Origin: Methyloceanibacter sp.
GTDB lineage: Bacteria; Pseudomonadota; Alphaproteobacteria; Rhizobiales; Methyloligellaceae
Assembly (NCBI GenBank): GCA_030064755.1
Contig: JASJEH010000021.1
Coordinates: 1-41,251, forward strand
Length of the DNA: 41,251 nt
Direction of reading: 5' to 3'
Each line of letters starts with the position of its first letter. Position 1 is the stretch's first letter. A model generated the notes under the pieces. The model was not told where the DNA came from. It ran no database searches and saw only the letters and a program-made list of their open reading frames with translations. Below are positions 26,014 to 35,467 of the stretch, one piece after another. Both the position numbers and the translations under genes were made by a program.

Positions 26014-28093
26014 TACCCAAGAACAAACCCCCCGCGAGATGGAGCGCGAAGAGGGCACCGTCCGTAGGTGGATCAAAGAATTCGAGGCTGCAGAGAAGGC
26101 TGAAGACACATGGCAACGCCAGGCCATGGATACTTGGCTGCGGTATAGCCAAAAGAAAAAAGGCCAGAAGCGCTCGTTCAACATCCTCTGGTCCAACACG
26201 CAAACCACGCTTCCAGCTGTGTACTCCAGCACGCCGCTTCCCGATGTTCGCCGCCGTTTTAGGGACCAGGACCGCATTGCGAGAAAGGTGGCGGAAGTCC
26301 TGGAGAGAACGATCTCGTTCTACTGGGATAAAACCGGTTCCGATAGAAAGATGCGCTTGGCATCCAGAGATATGCTGGTTCCTGGGCGCGGAGTTATGAT
26401 CGTGCGCTATGCGCCGGAGTTCGGCCCGCAAATGGTGCGCAAAGATGCTTTTCTCTCGCAGGAAGTCGAGGGCGAGGTTCCTCGCGCGTTTGACGAGGAC
26501 GGCAAGGAAATCGACTTCGATGACGTGCAATTCCCGCCTGAAGACGCTCTTGATGAGCAACCCTTTTTTGAACGGGAAGAAGAGGTCAAGCTTAGCGACG
26601 ATATCGTTATTGAGCGCGTCAGGTGGCGAAATTTCACGCCGCTGCCGGCTGATGAGTGGTCCCGCTCTCGGGGTTTCCGCATCAAGAAACGCTTGACGAA
26701 ACAGGAAGCCATAGAAGCTTTCGGCAAGGACTTAGCCAACAAGCTCACCTACGATTCTCCAAAGTCTGCCGAAGGCGGAGGGCAGCACGAAGCAAACAAA
26801 ACCAAAGAAGCCGTCGACAGAGCCGAGATCTGGGAAGTCCACGATAGAGATGGCAAGCGGGTGCTCTTCATTCATCCCGATTACAAGGAAGAACCCCTTA
26901 AGACCATTGACGACCCCACCGGCATTGACGGCTTCTACACCATGCCGGAGCCGCTGTACTTTTCTTCTCCGGCGGACGATTTGGTGCCTCTCATTCCGTA
27001 CTCCTTTTACAAGGATCAGGCCGAAGAGCTGAATGACGTTACGGTTCGCATCGGGCGGATCATTAGGCAGCTTCAGGCCAAGGGAGTCTACGACAAAGCC
27101 CTTATGGGCGATCTCGCAAACCTCAATGAGGCCGAAGACGGCGAGCTGGTTCCCGCAGAAGGAGGAACTGAGAGAAAGCTCGCCGATGCTATTTCATGGT
27201 GGCCTGTCGAGGTTTTGCAGCAGGTCCTGCAAAGCCTGTTGATCGCCAGAGAGCAGCTCAAGCAAACCATCTTCGAGATCACGGGGCTGTCGGACATCGT
27301 TCGCGGCGCCACCAAGGCGTCTGAAACCTTAGGCGCTCAGCAGATCAAAGCGCAATTCGGGTCTCTCAGACTGGATGACTTGAAGAGCGAGGTTCAGCGC
27401 TTCGCAAGGGATCTCTTCAACATCATGGCGCAGATCATAGCCAGGAACTTCGATCAAGAGTCCCTTCAGCGAATCACCGGAGTGGAGATGGCGCCCGAGG
27501 AATGGGCCGCCGTCATGGAGGTTCTTCGCAGCCCGGACTTCCTCTCTTTCCGTATCGAGGTGGAGACAGATTCCACCGTCGCACCGAGGATCAACGAAGA
27601 GCGCCAGGAGATCACCGCACTTTTGACGGCCGTCTCTCAGTACTTCCAGAGCGTCGGGCCACTCTCCGAGAGAGCGGGCGGGCCGATCCCCGATGAAGTC
27701 GTCATCAAGATGCTTTTGACATCAGTAAGACGGTTCCGTCTTGGACGCGTCATAGAGGATGAGCTTGAATCCCTTCTCCCTGGCTCCGGCAGGCAGCAGC
27801 AACCGCGCCAAGATCCGGAGAAGGAACAGGCTCAAGCGGAGGCGCAGGCCAACCTGCAGATGAAGCAACTCGAACTGCAGGCAAAGCAGCAAGAGGCCCA
27901 GCAGAAGCAAGCGCAAGCCGCGCAAGAGGCGAGAGTCTCGCAGCTGAAAGCGCAACTGGAGATGCAGCAGCTCACCATGGAAGCGGAGCGCTCCAGGACA
28001 GAGCACGAGCAAACCATGGAGGCCATGCGCTTCAAGCACCAGGCCACCATGCGCGAGATTGGAGCGAAAAGTGAATCAACAGCAAGCGCATAA
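26006..28093 (+). CDS. Portal (head-tail connector) protein
   Basis: 695 residues from ATG 26006, overlapping the terL stop by eight bases. The N-terminal part (WIKEFEAAEKAEDTWQRQAM, DTWLRYSQKKKGQKRSFNIL, WSNTQTTLPAVYSSTPLPDV) and the middle (PLIPYSFYKDQAEELNDVTV, RIGRIIRQLQAKGVYDKALM, IFEITGLSDIVRGATKASET, LGAQQIKAQFGSLRLDDLKS) are typical of podovirus-type portals. The C-terminal 110 residues are a Gln/Ala/Glu-rich coiled coil, as in long-barrel portals. It forms the dodecameric DNA entry channel. Directly downstream of terL, the usual order. Confidence 0.88.
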   Translation: MADTQEQTPREMEREEGTVRRWIKEFEAAEKAEDTWQRQAMDTWLRYSQKKKGQKRSFNILWSNTQTTLPAVYSSTPLPDVRRRFRDQDRIARKVAEVLERTISFYWDKTGSDRKMRLASRDMLVPGRGVMIVRYAPEFGPQMVRKDAFLSQEVEGEVPRAFDEDGKEIDFDDVQFPPEDALDEQPFFEREEEVKLSDDIVIERVRWRNFTPLPADEWSRSRGFRIKKRLTKQEAIEAFGKDLANKLTYDSPKSAEGGGQHEANKTKEAVDRAEIWEVHDRDGKRVLFIHPDYKEEPLKTIDDPTGIDGFYTMPEPLYFSSPADDLVPLIPYSFYKDQAEELNDVTVRIGRIIRQLQAKGVYDKALMGDLANLNEAEDGELVPAEGGTERKLADAISWWPVEVLQQVLQSLLIAREQLKQTIFEITGLSDIVRGATKASETLGAQQIKAQFGSLRLDDLKSEVQRFARDLFNIMAQIIARNFDQESLQRITGVEMAPEEWAAVMEVLRSPDFLSFRIEVETDSTVAPRINEERQEITALLTAVSQYFQSVGPLSERAGGPIPDEVVIKMLLTSVRRFRLGRVIEDELESLLPGSGRQQQPRQDPEKEQAQAEAQANLQMKQLELQAKQQEAQQKQAQAAQEARVSQLKAQLEMQQLTMEAERSRTEHEQTMEAMRFKHQATMREIGAKSESTASA

Positions 28094-28334
28094 ATTTGTC
28101 AGGAAGCTCAAGGAACTGAAGGAGCTTTGTGAAGAGAGTGGATTGGGTCCTGTTGTGAGGATTCAGGTTGGTGACGCCGGCCCGCTCGCGGTGGCTATTC
28201 ATATGGCATTCCAGCCAATCCCGCTATCTCGCACTGGCCAAAAGAACGTGTCTCGGTTCCCCCCTCCCATTCGACTGTTCAACACTTGGGTAGAAACCGC
28301 ACCAATGGAAGAAGATGCCAAGATATCGGCTTGA
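28071..28334 (+). CDS. Small hypothetical protein, 87 aa
   Basis: GTG 28071 is supported by GGAG six bases upstream and overlaps the portal 3' end by 23 bases. It begins with a basic coiled segment (NQQQAHKFVRKLKELKELCE) and ends PMEEDAKISA. No family recognised. Short and placed between portal and scaffold genes. Confidence 0.6.
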   Translation: MNQQQAHKFVRKLKELKELCEESGLGPVVRIQVGDAGPLAVAIHMAFQPIPLSRTGQKNVSRFPPPIRLFNTWVETAPMEEDAKISA

Positions 28335-28569
28335 TAAGAACACCCGCGAACTCGTGGAGATCACCGAAGCAGCCAAGGTGCAGAAGTCCCCGCAGGTCTG
28401 GCGCGACATTCCCGAATACCAGTCTCCCCTGGGGAATTGGACAGTCGATGGCCGCGCCCAAAGACGGGAAGAGCTGAAACGCTATGGCTGTAGAGAGATT
28501 GATCCCTCCGAGAAAAGCCAGATCGACAGGATCACGGAAACAGGCCGCAAAATGCGAGGCGAAAAGTGA
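28315..28569 (+). CDS. Conserved phage protein, 84 aa
   Basis: MPRYRLDKNTRELVEITEAA, then PQVWRDIPEYQSPLGNWTVD and GRAQRREELKRYGCREIDPS. The pattern WRDIPEYxSP...GR-x-x-RREELKR-x-GCxE is a recognisable small phage protein located between portal and scaffold in many podoviruses. Function unknown. Confidence 0.7.
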   Translation: MPRYRLDKNTRELVEITEAAKVQKSPQVWRDIPEYQSPLGNWTVDGRAQRREELKRYGCREIDPSEKSQIDRITETGRKMRGEK

Positions 28570-29633
28570 GCGAAGACGTCACCGACAAGCGCATTCCCAT
28601 CCGCGAGCAGATGAAGGAAATTGCCCGTGAGCTGGCCGCCAAAGACACTTCCGATACTGATGAATTGGGAGAAGGTGAGAACGCCGCACCAGAAAAGGGC
28701 GGGGGTGGCTCAGATGTGGATCAACAGGAAAGTGCGTCTGAAACAGAAGTTTCCAAAAGTGACGCCGCTCCAGATGAGGAGGCGGCGAGCGCAGAAGGAG
28801 AAAGCGTCCCGCCGGAGGACGCAGATGAAATTGAAAGTATCGAGATACCGGATTTTTGGGCAGATGAGGCCCGCCTAGAAAAGTTCAAGGCTCTCCCGGA
28901 GGACGTGCAAGACGCTCTTTTGGCGAGAGAGAAAGAGATCGCGGAGCGCGAGCAGGCTTTCGCTCAGCAGCCCGCCGATCTACAGCAACGATACGATGCG
29001 ATCAACGCCGCTTTCGAGCCGCATCGCCAGCGCCTGCAAACCGCAGGCCTCAACGACGTGCAGGCTATCGAGCGGTTGTTGAACGCACACGCCTATTTGG
29101 AGCGTTCTCCCCAGGAGGCGCTTCAGGTTCTTGCGAGACAGTACGGAGTCAACTTGCAGGGCGCCTCGGCACAGCCGCAGGCCACCGAATACGCCGACCC
29201 TCTGGAGCAAAAAGTCGCGCTGCTTGAGCAGCGTTTAGTCCAACAGGCCCAAGCATTCCAGCAACGGCAGACAGAGGCGGAAGTCGAGCGCCGCAGCGCG
29301 GTGATCAAGGCTTTCCTCGATCAGGACGTCGGCGGGAAAACGCGGGAGGACTTCGTCAAGCCGGTTGCCGATCAGTTCGGTACCCTATTGACAGATCTCT
29401 CCCAGAGCCGCGATCTCTCCGAAGCCTTGAGCATGGCGTATTCGCTTACGGTGGGTGAGACACCCCAGCCTAAAGCCAAGCCCGACAAGGCAGTCTTGGA
29501 ACGCGCCAAGCGCGCCAAAGCCGCCAACATCAAGGATTCCTCCGAACCCACTTCGGCCCCACCGGCCAAAGTCGGCGAAACCCTCAAGGATACTGTCAGA
29601 ATCGTTGCCAAGGAGCAGGGCCTCATCCAATAG
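28566..29633 (+). CDS. Scaffolding protein
   Basis: 355 residues from GTG 28566 (GTGA overlap). The N-terminal 100 residues are acidic and low-complexity. The rest is helical and Gln/Glu/Ala-rich (LPEDVQDALLAREKEIAERE, NAHAYLERSPQEALQVLARQ, KVALLEQRLVQQAQAFQQRQ). The C-terminus is basic (LERAKRAKAANIK, then LKDTVRIVAKEQGLIQ), which would bind coat protein. Composition and location immediately before the major coat gene identify it as the assembly scaffold. Confidence 0.85.
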   Translation: MSEDVTDKRIPIREQMKEIARELAAKDTSDTDELGEGENAAPEKGGGGSDVDQQESASETEVSKSDAAPDEEAASAEGESVPPEDADEIESIEIPDFWADEARLEKFKALPEDVQDALLAREKEIAEREQAFAQQPADLQQRYDAINAAFEPHRQRLQTAGLNDVQAIERLLNAHAYLERSPQEALQVLARQYGVNLQGASAQPQATEYADPLEQKVALLEQRLVQQAQAFQQRQTEAEVERRSAVIKAFLDQDVGGKTREDFVKPVADQFGTLLTDLSQSRDLSEALSMAYSLTVGETPQPKAKPDKAVLERAKRAKAANIKDSSEPTSAPPAKVGETLKDTVRIVAKEQGLIQ

Positions 29634-29643
29634 GGGATAGGCT

Positions 29644-30591
29644 ATGGCTTCGCCAAATGCGATCTTTACGGAGATCGTCACGACGACTCTCCGGCGTCAT
29701 CCCGCCGTCATCAACGACAACGTGAGCAACCACAACGCTCTCTGGCGTCGGATGCAGGAGCGGGAAAACATCGTCCGTGAAGACGGCGGCTACGAGATCG
29801 TGGCGCCGCTCGACTACGCGGAGAACAGCACCTTCCAGCGTTACGACGGCTACGAGATCCTGAACATCGGCGCGTCCGACGTTCTCTCGGCTGCGAAATA
29901 CGATTGGAAGCAGGCTGCCGTACACGTCACCGCCAACGGCAAGGAACTGCGCCAGAACTCGGGTGGGGAGCGGATCGTCGATCTCGCCGCTGCCCGCTTG
30001 GAGAACGCACAGCGGACGGCTGCCAACAGCATGTCCAACGACGTCTACTCCACGGGTGCGGCAGCCAATCAGATCAACGGTCTTGGAGCGTTGATCACCA
30101 ACGACGGCACCGGCACGGTTGGTGGGATCGTCAGTGGAACCTTCACCTTCTGGAAGAACCAATTCCAAGAAGCGGCGGCGCCCACCTCGACCAACATCAA
30201 GGGCTTCATGGAGTCCTTGTGGCTGAACACCCTTCGCGGCGAGGATCGGACGGATCTGATCGTCTTCGCCAAGAACTACTATCAGCTGTACTGGGAGAGC
30301 CTGACGGATCTGCAGCGCTACGGCGACGTGCGCACTGCCGGTGCGAACATGATGAACCTCAAGTTCAACACGGCGGATGTGGTCTACGACAGCGCGGCTT
30401 CCGGCCTCGCCGACAACAACGGCTACTTCCTGAACACGAACTATCTCAAGCTCCACGTCCACCGCGATGCGAACTGGACGCAGGGCGAACGGGATAAGTC
30501 GATCAATCAGGACGCCGTTGTCATTCCCATCATCTGGCAGGGCAACTTGGTTGTTTCCAACCGCGCCCGCCAGGGCAAGCTCTTCACCTAA
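29644..30591 (+). CDS. Major capsid protein
   Basis: 315 residues (MASPNAIFTEIVTTTLRRHP, AVINDNVSNHNALWRRMQER). The features ENIVREDGGYEIVAPLDYAE, RYDGYEILNIGASDVLSAAK, GLGALITNDGTG, YYQLYWESLTDLQRYGDVRT and DAVVIPIIWQGNLVVSNRAR are those of HK97-fold coat proteins of the podovirus type. It follows the scaffold and precedes a decoration-like protein. Length suits an HK97-fold shell protein without an N-terminal delta domain. Confidence 0.9.
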   Translation: MASPNAIFTEIVTTTLRRHPAVINDNVSNHNALWRRMQERENIVREDGGYEIVAPLDYAENSTFQRYDGYEILNIGASDVLSAAKYDWKQAAVHVTANGKELRQNSGGERIVDLAAARLENAQRTAANSMSNDVYSTGAAANQINGLGALITNDGTGTVGGIVSGTFTFWKNQFQEAAAPTSTNIKGFMESLWLNTLRGEDRTDLIVFAKNYYQLYWESLTDLQRYGDVRTAGANMMNLKFNTADVVYDSAASGLADNNGYFLNTNYLKLHVHRDANWTQGERDKSINQDAVVIPIIWQGNLVVSNRARQGKLFT

Positions 30592-30602
30592 GGGAGGCGA
30601 CA

Positions 30603-30881
30603 ATGGCAGTAACCGACCACATCATCACGCCCACTGTCGGCCCGGATTTCAATCGCCGCACGACCGAGGCGGAATTCGCCCTCGGCACGGTGGTGATGGG
30701 CACCAAGAACACCGGCTGGATCTACGTCCAGGCGGCGGGAACCATCGCGGCCGCCGGCACTTGCTCGGTCAACACCGGCACCTTCGTCGCCACGGCGGGC
30801 GCCGGTCCGTTCACGGCTGATACTGCCTTCACGGCAGGCCAATACGGCTGGGTGCGCCAGACGGCACAGGTTCTTGCGTAA
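30603..30881 (+). CDS. Capsid decoration-like protein, 92 aa
   Basis: MAVTDHIITPTVGPDFNRRT, TEAEFALGTVVMGTKNTGWI, then GTCSVNTGTFVATAGAGPFT. Ala/Gly/Thr-rich strands, as in small capsid-stabilising proteins. GGAGG lies seven bases before ATG. Located between the coat gene and a strong terminator. Confidence 0.65.
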   Translation: MAVTDHIITPTVGPDFNRRTTEAEFALGTVVMGTKNTGWIYVQAAGTIAAAGTCSVNTGTFVATAGAGPFTADTAFTAGQYGWVRQTAQVLA

Positions 30882-30911
30882 CCCCTCAGGCAGGCAGTCC
30901 TGAGCCTACTC

Positions 30912-30943
30912 GGGGCGGTTCTCCGGAGCCGCCCCATTCTTTT
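30912..30943 (+). terminator. Rho-independent terminator after the coat operon
   Basis: GGGGCGG (30912-30918) and CCGCCCC (30929-30935) form a perfect seven-base stem with a ten-base loop, followed by ATTCTTTT. It would separate highly expressed head genes from the connector genes. A smaller hairpin, CTCAGG/CCTGAG, lies just upstream. Confidence 0.85.
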
Positions 30944-30954
30944 GGAGACCACAC

Positions 30955-31620
30955 ATGCATCTCGTTCCGCTTCGTTTCGAGGCCAAATACCGTCAAAGCA
31001 AGGAAGGCTATGAGGATTGGGTGACGGCCTTCATCGATCAGAACACTCAGCCGAACATGCCCTGGACCTTCTGGCGCGAGTCCGTGGAAAGACAATTGCG
31101 CAACGACGGCACTTCCGAGGCCGAGCGCCTCGAAGTTCTCGGTGCCTATGACAGGCACTATGCGGCTTGGAAGAAAACCGAGTCCGACGAAATCATGGTC
31201 GACGGCATGCCCTTGAAAGAGTGGCCGCCGCTGAACCGCGAGCAGGTGCAGGCCCTCAAGACGGCGCATATCCTCTCCGTGGAGCAGCTCGCCCAAACCT
31301 CGGACACTCAGCTCGAGAAGGTGGGGCCGGGCTTCAAAGGGCTCAAAGCCCTGGCCCAGAAATACCTGGAGGAGAAGAAGGACTCCGATCTCATCGCCCG
31401 GCTCGACAGCATGGAGCGCAACTTCGAAGCCTCCTCAAAGGCGAAAGACGACGAGATCGCCGCTCTTAAGGCGCAGCTTGCAGCCCAGACAGTAGCCGCT
31501 CAGACAGCGGCAGCAACGCCCGCAGCCGAACCCGAGCCTGTAGCTGAGCCCACCGCTGCCGAGCCCACCGAAGCACCACGCATCAAGCGCGGCCCTGGCC
31601 GTCCTAAGAAGGCGGCATGA
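30955..31620 (+). CDS. Virion protein with helix-hairpin-helix-like and AT-hook-like parts
   Basis: 221 residues. Residues about 100-135 (ALKTAHILSVEQLAQTSDTQ, LEKVGPGFKGLKALAQKYL) look like a helix-hairpin-helix. A coiled coil follows (LIARLDSMERNFEASSKAKD). An Ala/Pro/Glu linker leads to a C-terminal IKRGPGRPKKAA, close to an AT-hook (GRPKK). DNA contact is suggested. It sits just after the coat terminator, where head-completion or internal proteins are encoded. Role unproven. Confidence 0.65.
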   Translation: MHLVPLRFEAKYRQSKEGYEDWVTAFIDQNTQPNMPWTFWRESVERQLRNDGTSEAERLEVLGAYDRHYAAWKKTESDEIMVDGMPLKEWPPLNREQVQALKTAHILSVEQLAQTSDTQLEKVGPGFKGLKALAQKYLEEKKDSDLIARLDSMERNFEASSKAKDDEIAALKAQLAAQTVAAQTAAATPAAEPEPVAEPTAAEPTEAPRIKRGPGRPKKAA

Positions 31621-32321
31621 CACTCCTCAGCATCTGTCAGGAGGCGACAAACCTGGCAGGCGTGCTCACCCCGGATAGCATCGTCGGCAACAGCGAGGAC
31701 ACGGCGCAACGCCTCCTCGCCTCGGCGAATGCCACCGGCAAGGAATTGCTCAAGGTGCACAGGTGGGCGGTTCTCCAGGAGGAGCATCCGTTTCCCACCG
31801 TCGCGGACCAGCCTGACTATCCCCTCCCGGACGACTACGACCGCATGATGGATTTCACCGCCTGGGACCGCACCCACTATTGGAGAATTCGGGGTTCCAT
31901 CTCGCCTCAGGAATGGCAGCTCTACAAGTCCGGTGCCGTTGGATTGTCACTCAACAGCTACAAGCGTTTTCGCCTGAAAGCCTCCTCTGGGACGAAGAGG
32001 TTCTTCATCGATCCCACGCCCAAGTCAGCCGAGAATCTCATCTTCGAGTACGTGTCGAGTCATTGGTGCGAAGACAGCGGCGGCACGGGCCAGGCCATGT
32101 TTGCCGCTGACAGCGATAATGTCCGCTTGCCTGAGCATCTCTTCGTGCTCGGGGTGCATTGGCGACTCTTACGTTCTTTCGGGCAGCCCTACATAGACGA
32201 GCGCAACGACTACCAGCAGCGCGTTCTCCAGGAAATCAGGGACGACAAGCCTGGCACCGTCATCGGGCAGCAAACCCGCGTCAAGGGCGTGCGCATCCCT
32301 GAGGGGAACTGGCTGCAATGA
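31617..32321 (+). CDS. Head-tail adaptor (tail tubular A-like) protein
   Basis: 234 residues. LLSICQEATNLAGVLTPDSI, LLASANATGKELLKVHRWAV, DQPDYPLPDDYDRMMDFTAW, TKRFFIDPTPKSAENLIFEY and LFVLGVHWRLLRSFGQPY follow the pattern of podovirus adaptor proteins (T7 gp11/P22 gp4 class) that bind under the portal. Order with portal, coat and the next large gene supports this. ATGA overlap on both sides. Confidence 0.75.
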   Translation: MTLLSICQEATNLAGVLTPDSIVGNSEDTAQRLLASANATGKELLKVHRWAVLQEEHPFPTVADQPDYPLPDDYDRMMDFTAWDRTHYWRIRGSISPQEWQLYKSGAVGLSLNSYKRFRLKASSGTKRFFIDPTPKSAENLIFEYVSSHWCEDSGGTGQAMFAADSDNVRLPEHLFVLGVHWRLLRSFGQPYIDERNDYQQRVLQEIRDDKPGTVIGQQTRVKGVRIPEGNWLQ

Positions 32322-33913
32322 CATTGGGATTCATGCTGCCCACGCCTCAGTCCGTGCAGAGGTCGAGGAGCGTCGCAGCACGCGTGCCCACCGTTCCCTC
32401 CCCCAACGACGGGCTCAATCTTCGGGACGGTTTGGCAAGGTTGGCGCCCACGGAAGCCACCAGGCTGGATAACTTTTTCCCCTGCTTCGACTGCGTGAGG
32501 GTGAGACTCGGCTATGGAGAATTCGTCGGAACCGGACTTGGAAGCGGAAGCGTCCCAACTCTTGCGGAATATCGTTCGGGAAGCAGCCACGCCTTCCTCG
32601 CTGGAGCAAACGGCAATCTCTATAACATTGCCAGCGGGTCAGCTGTATCTCTCGCGTCGGGGTATGCCGAAAACCGTTGGCAGTGGCAGAACTTTGACGG
32701 AAAGCTCGGGCTGGTAAACGGCACAGACACGCCCCAACAATACAACGGCACGGCCGTCTCGAATCTCACGCTCACGGCGTCTTCAGGCTCCTTCCCCGCT
32801 GGGCAGCCTATCGGCATCGCGGGGCACAGGAGTCGAACGTACTTCTGGTGGGATAACGATCAGTCCCTCTGGTACTCGGCACTCAACGCCTTGGGTGGAA
32901 GCCTTACGGAGTTCAATCTTTCCCGTGTTGGCCAGTTCGGGGGCAAGGTGGTTGCGGTTTCCACCGCCACGGTAGGCGGCGAGGCAGGCGACTTCGCGGG
33001 CGGCGGCATCGCGGAAGACTTGCTCGTGATTCACATGTCCAGTGGCGACGTGATCGTCTATCAGGGCTCCGATCCTGGCAGCGATTTCGTCATGGTGGGG
33101 GTTTACCGCACTGGGACTCCTGTCGATCCCCGCACGACAACGAAGATCGGTGACGACGTTGTTCTCCTGAACTCGGATGGCGCCGTGCCGCTCAGCCAAG
33201 TGCTTAGAGTGGGAAGGTTTTCACGCAACAGAACCCTCTCCGAGAAGATCCGCCCGGACATCATCGATGCGGTGGCCAACAACGGCGCCAATAGCGGCTG
33301 GGAATTGATCTATTGGCCTTCAGGCCCGTGGGTGCTGGTGAACGTGCCGATCTCCTCAACTCAATCCTATCAGTACGTCATGAACGCGGAAACCACGGGC
33401 TGGTGCACCTACGGGAGGTTCTCCTCCCCCATCAATGCCGCGACATGGGGACTGTTCGATGACGGCCTCTACTGGGGCAGCCATGATGGGAAGGTGTATC
33501 GTATGCAGGGCTTCACCGATGTTGGCGCCAGCATCGTTACCTCCGCTCGCCAGGCACCGAACGCCTTCGGTCCCCAAGCCATCCAAAAGCTCGTCAAGGG
33601 CATACGCCCGCTCTTCGAGGGAGAGGGGGATTACTCCATGGGCGTCAGCGTGGAAAGCGACTTCAAGCAACGCACGCCCCCATCGAGTGAAATCACCTAC
33701 ACGGGCTCCGGCGTTGCTTGGGAGGACGTGGAGGACGATTGGGACATGTGGGACTACGAGTGGGGCTCGGACTTGGGCGGTAGCGTTTTTGGGGATTGGA
33801 TCGCCAGAGACGCGCGGGGGAACAGGTTCAACGTCCATCTCACCACCAGCAGCGCCTCGGAACTCAAGTGGTTCTCGACGGATTTCCGCATTCAGAACGG
33901 GGTTGGCATATGA
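32318..33913 (+). CDS. Tail nozzle / DNA-stabilisation beta-propeller protein
   Basis: 531 residues. Repeated beta-strand units with Asn/Gly/Trp turns (SPNDGLNLRDGLARLAPTEA, RLDNFFPCFDCVRVRLGYGE, ENRWQWQNFDGKLGLVNGTD, IAGHRSRTYFWWDNDQSLWY, PSGPWVLVNVPISSTQSYQY) point to a propeller of the P22 gp10 / T7 gp12 nozzle class. These close the tail and contact fibres. The length is typical. Overlaps the adaptor and fibre genes by four bases. Confidence 0.75.
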   Translation: MTLGFMLPTPQSVQRSRSVAARVPTVPSPNDGLNLRDGLARLAPTEATRLDNFFPCFDCVRVRLGYGEFVGTGLGSGSVPTLAEYRSGSSHAFLAGANGNLYNIASGSAVSLASGYAENRWQWQNFDGKLGLVNGTDTPQQYNGTAVSNLTLTASSGSFPAGQPIGIAGHRSRTYFWWDNDQSLWYSALNALGGSLTEFNLSRVGQFGGKVVAVSTATVGGEAGDFAGGGIAEDLLVIHMSSGDVIVYQGSDPGSDFVMVGVYRTGTPVDPRTTTKIGDDVVLLNSDGAVPLSQVLRVGRFSRNRTLSEKIRPDIIDAVANNGANSGWELIYWPSGPWVLVNVPISSTQSYQYVMNAETTGWCTYGRFSSPINAATWGLFDDGLYWGSHDGKVYRMQGFTDVGASIVTSARQAPNAFGPQAIQKLVKGIRPLFEGEGDYSMGVSVESDFKQRTPPSSEITYTGSGVAWEDVEDDWDMWDYEWGSDLGGSVFGDWIARDARGNRFNVHLTTSSASELKWFSTDFRIQNGVGI

Positions 33914-35022
33914 GTGCGCTTACCGGCCGCAAGGCGAAAAATACTTACGGAAATCTGCTCCAAGTCGACAACAGCAACAACGGCGTCGATGCCACCTTAA
34001 GAGACGTGGAAGACGGGCGCGGAACAATCTCCGCCATCAAGCTTTCCACGACGACGCTTCAAATCCCCGCAAGCAAGACGCTCGCCGTTCCTGGCACCCT
34101 CGACATTACCGGCGCCACCTTCACGGGCACGGTGCCGGTATCGGGCGGGGGCACCGGGGCCGCGACGTCTGCTGCCGCCCGAACCAATCTGGGACTGGAA
34201 ATCGACGTCGACGTGCAAGCCTACGACGCGACACTGACAAGCATTGCTGCATTGGGAACCGCTGCCGACAGATATGCCTACACCACCGGGGTGGATACCT
34301 GGGTAGAGGGGACGATTACAGCCGCAGGCCGGGCCATCCTTGACGATGCCGATGCCGCAGCTCAACGCACGACACTGGAACTCGGTGCACTTGCCACACT
34401 CGATAGCGTCGGCACGGCTCAGATCGGCAACGATGCCGTCACCGCCGACAAGCTCGCCAATACATCCGTCATCGCGGGGACGTACAACAGCGCCGATATC
34501 ACCGTTGACGCTCAAGGACGCATCACCTCCGCAGAGGACGGCCAAACCGGCTGGAACCCGCTGGAGACGTTCAACACCTCCAGCGGTTCGGTGCATGAGA
34601 ACACGGCCGTTCCCGCTGGGGTAACGCGGGTACGCTTCGACTTCCAATCGGTGAATGTCTCCACCAGCGCGGACATTCAATTGGAGCTGGGAGATTCGAC
34701 GGCCTACGCTTCCACCAGCACCGGGGCGATCACCACCTTGGGTGCTGCCAGCCTGAATACGGGCAACTTCAGTAGCGGGCCTGCTTTGCTGACAAACGGC
34801 CTCACCACGGCGTTGGATCTCCTGCATGGCAAGGTGGAGTGCGAGAAGATCGGCAACAATTGGGCTGTCGCCGGCGCGCTCTACAGCGGCCAAGGGGCGG
34901 CTGTCTGGTCCGGGGGCGGCCTCATCACCCTGACGAGCGCCTTGACGAGGCTGAAACTGACTTTGGACGCCGCAGGCAACTACGCAGGCGGCAGCGTTCA
35001 GGTATCGGTGTACTCCGAGTAA
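33910..35022 (+). CDS. Tail fibre protein
   Basis: 370 residues, ATGA overlap. The repeat-like core VPVSGGGTGAATSAAARTNL (GGTGAATxxxARTNLGL motif) is typical of trimeric tail fibres. The pattern LDDADAAAQRTTLELGALAT is a second weaker copy. The C-terminal 160 residues are a beta-rich knob (GALYSGQGAAVWSGGGLITL). No chaperone-type domain is visible. A distinct protein from the 18614 and 22157 receptors, so the virion may carry several receptor-binding proteins. Confidence 0.8.
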   Translation: MSALTGRKAKNTYGNLLQVDNSNNGVDATLRDVEDGRGTISAIKLSTTTLQIPASKTLAVPGTLDITGATFTGTVPVSGGGTGAATSAAARTNLGLEIDVDVQAYDATLTSIAALGTAADRYAYTTGVDTWVEGTITAAGRAILDDADAAAQRTTLELGALATLDSVGTAQIGNDAVTADKLANTSVIAGTYNSADITVDAQGRITSAEDGQTGWNPLETFNTSSGSVHENTAVPAGVTRVRFDFQSVNVSTSADIQLELGDSTAYASTSTGAITTLGAASLNTGNFSSGPALLTNGLTTALDLLHGKVECEKIGNNWAVAGALYSGQGAAVWSGGGLITLTSALTRLKLTLDAAGNYAGGSVQVSVYSE

Positions 35023-35026
35023 GAAC

Positions 35027-35467
35027 GTGATTTCGCTTGTATGGGGGCAAGATCAGCTTGTCGCCGACTTCGTTCACCAAAGGATAAGCCCAAGCGAGCC
35101 CTTCCAGCCCGGCACCTACAGGGCCATGGGTTTCGCAGACGATGGCAAGCTTTTGGCCGGCGTGGTTTACCATAATGTTCCGGCCTGGGGCTCGGTGTGC
35201 GAACTCGCGCTAGCAAGTGATTCCCCGCGCTGGTGCTCGAAGGGCGCCTTCGCGGCAATCCTGTCCCTCCCGTTTAGCGACAAGCGCTGTTTCAATCTTG
35301 TCTTGAGAATAGAGGCAACCAACAAGCGCTCGCGGAAGCTGGTGGAAGGGGTGGGCTTCAAGCCGAGGGGAACGGTGCATCACGCCTTTGGCTACAACCG
35401 GCACATGACGATTTACGAGTTGACGCGAAAGCAGTGGAGCAAAGGAAAGTTCCATGTGGAAACCTAG
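35027..35467 (+). CDS. GNAT-like acetyltransferase in the tail module
   Basis: 146 residues from GTG 35027. Segments YRAMGFADDGKLLAGVVYHN, VCELALASDSPRWCSKGAFA, CFNLVLRIEATNKRSRKLVE and GVGFKPRGTVHHAFGYNRHM follow the GNAT order. In that order a core strand is followed by an RxEATNKRS helix and a GF-x-x-xG ending. Proteins like this are common beside phage tail-fibre genes. It could modify a virion or host protein; substrate unknown. Confidence 0.75.
   Translation: MISLVWGQDQLVADFVHQRISPSEPFQPGTYRAMGFADDGKLLAGVVYHNVPAWGSVCELALASDSPRWCSKGAFAAILSLPFSDKRCFNLVLRIEATNKRSRKLVEGVGFKPRGTVHHAFGYNRHMTIYELTRKQWSKGKFHVET

Noticed and set aside
29623-30603. Minus-strand ORF of 326 codons opposite the coat gene
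   Set aside because: Complete antisense shadow of the major capsid gene; the coat frame is beyond doubt, and long antisense frames are expected at this codon usage.
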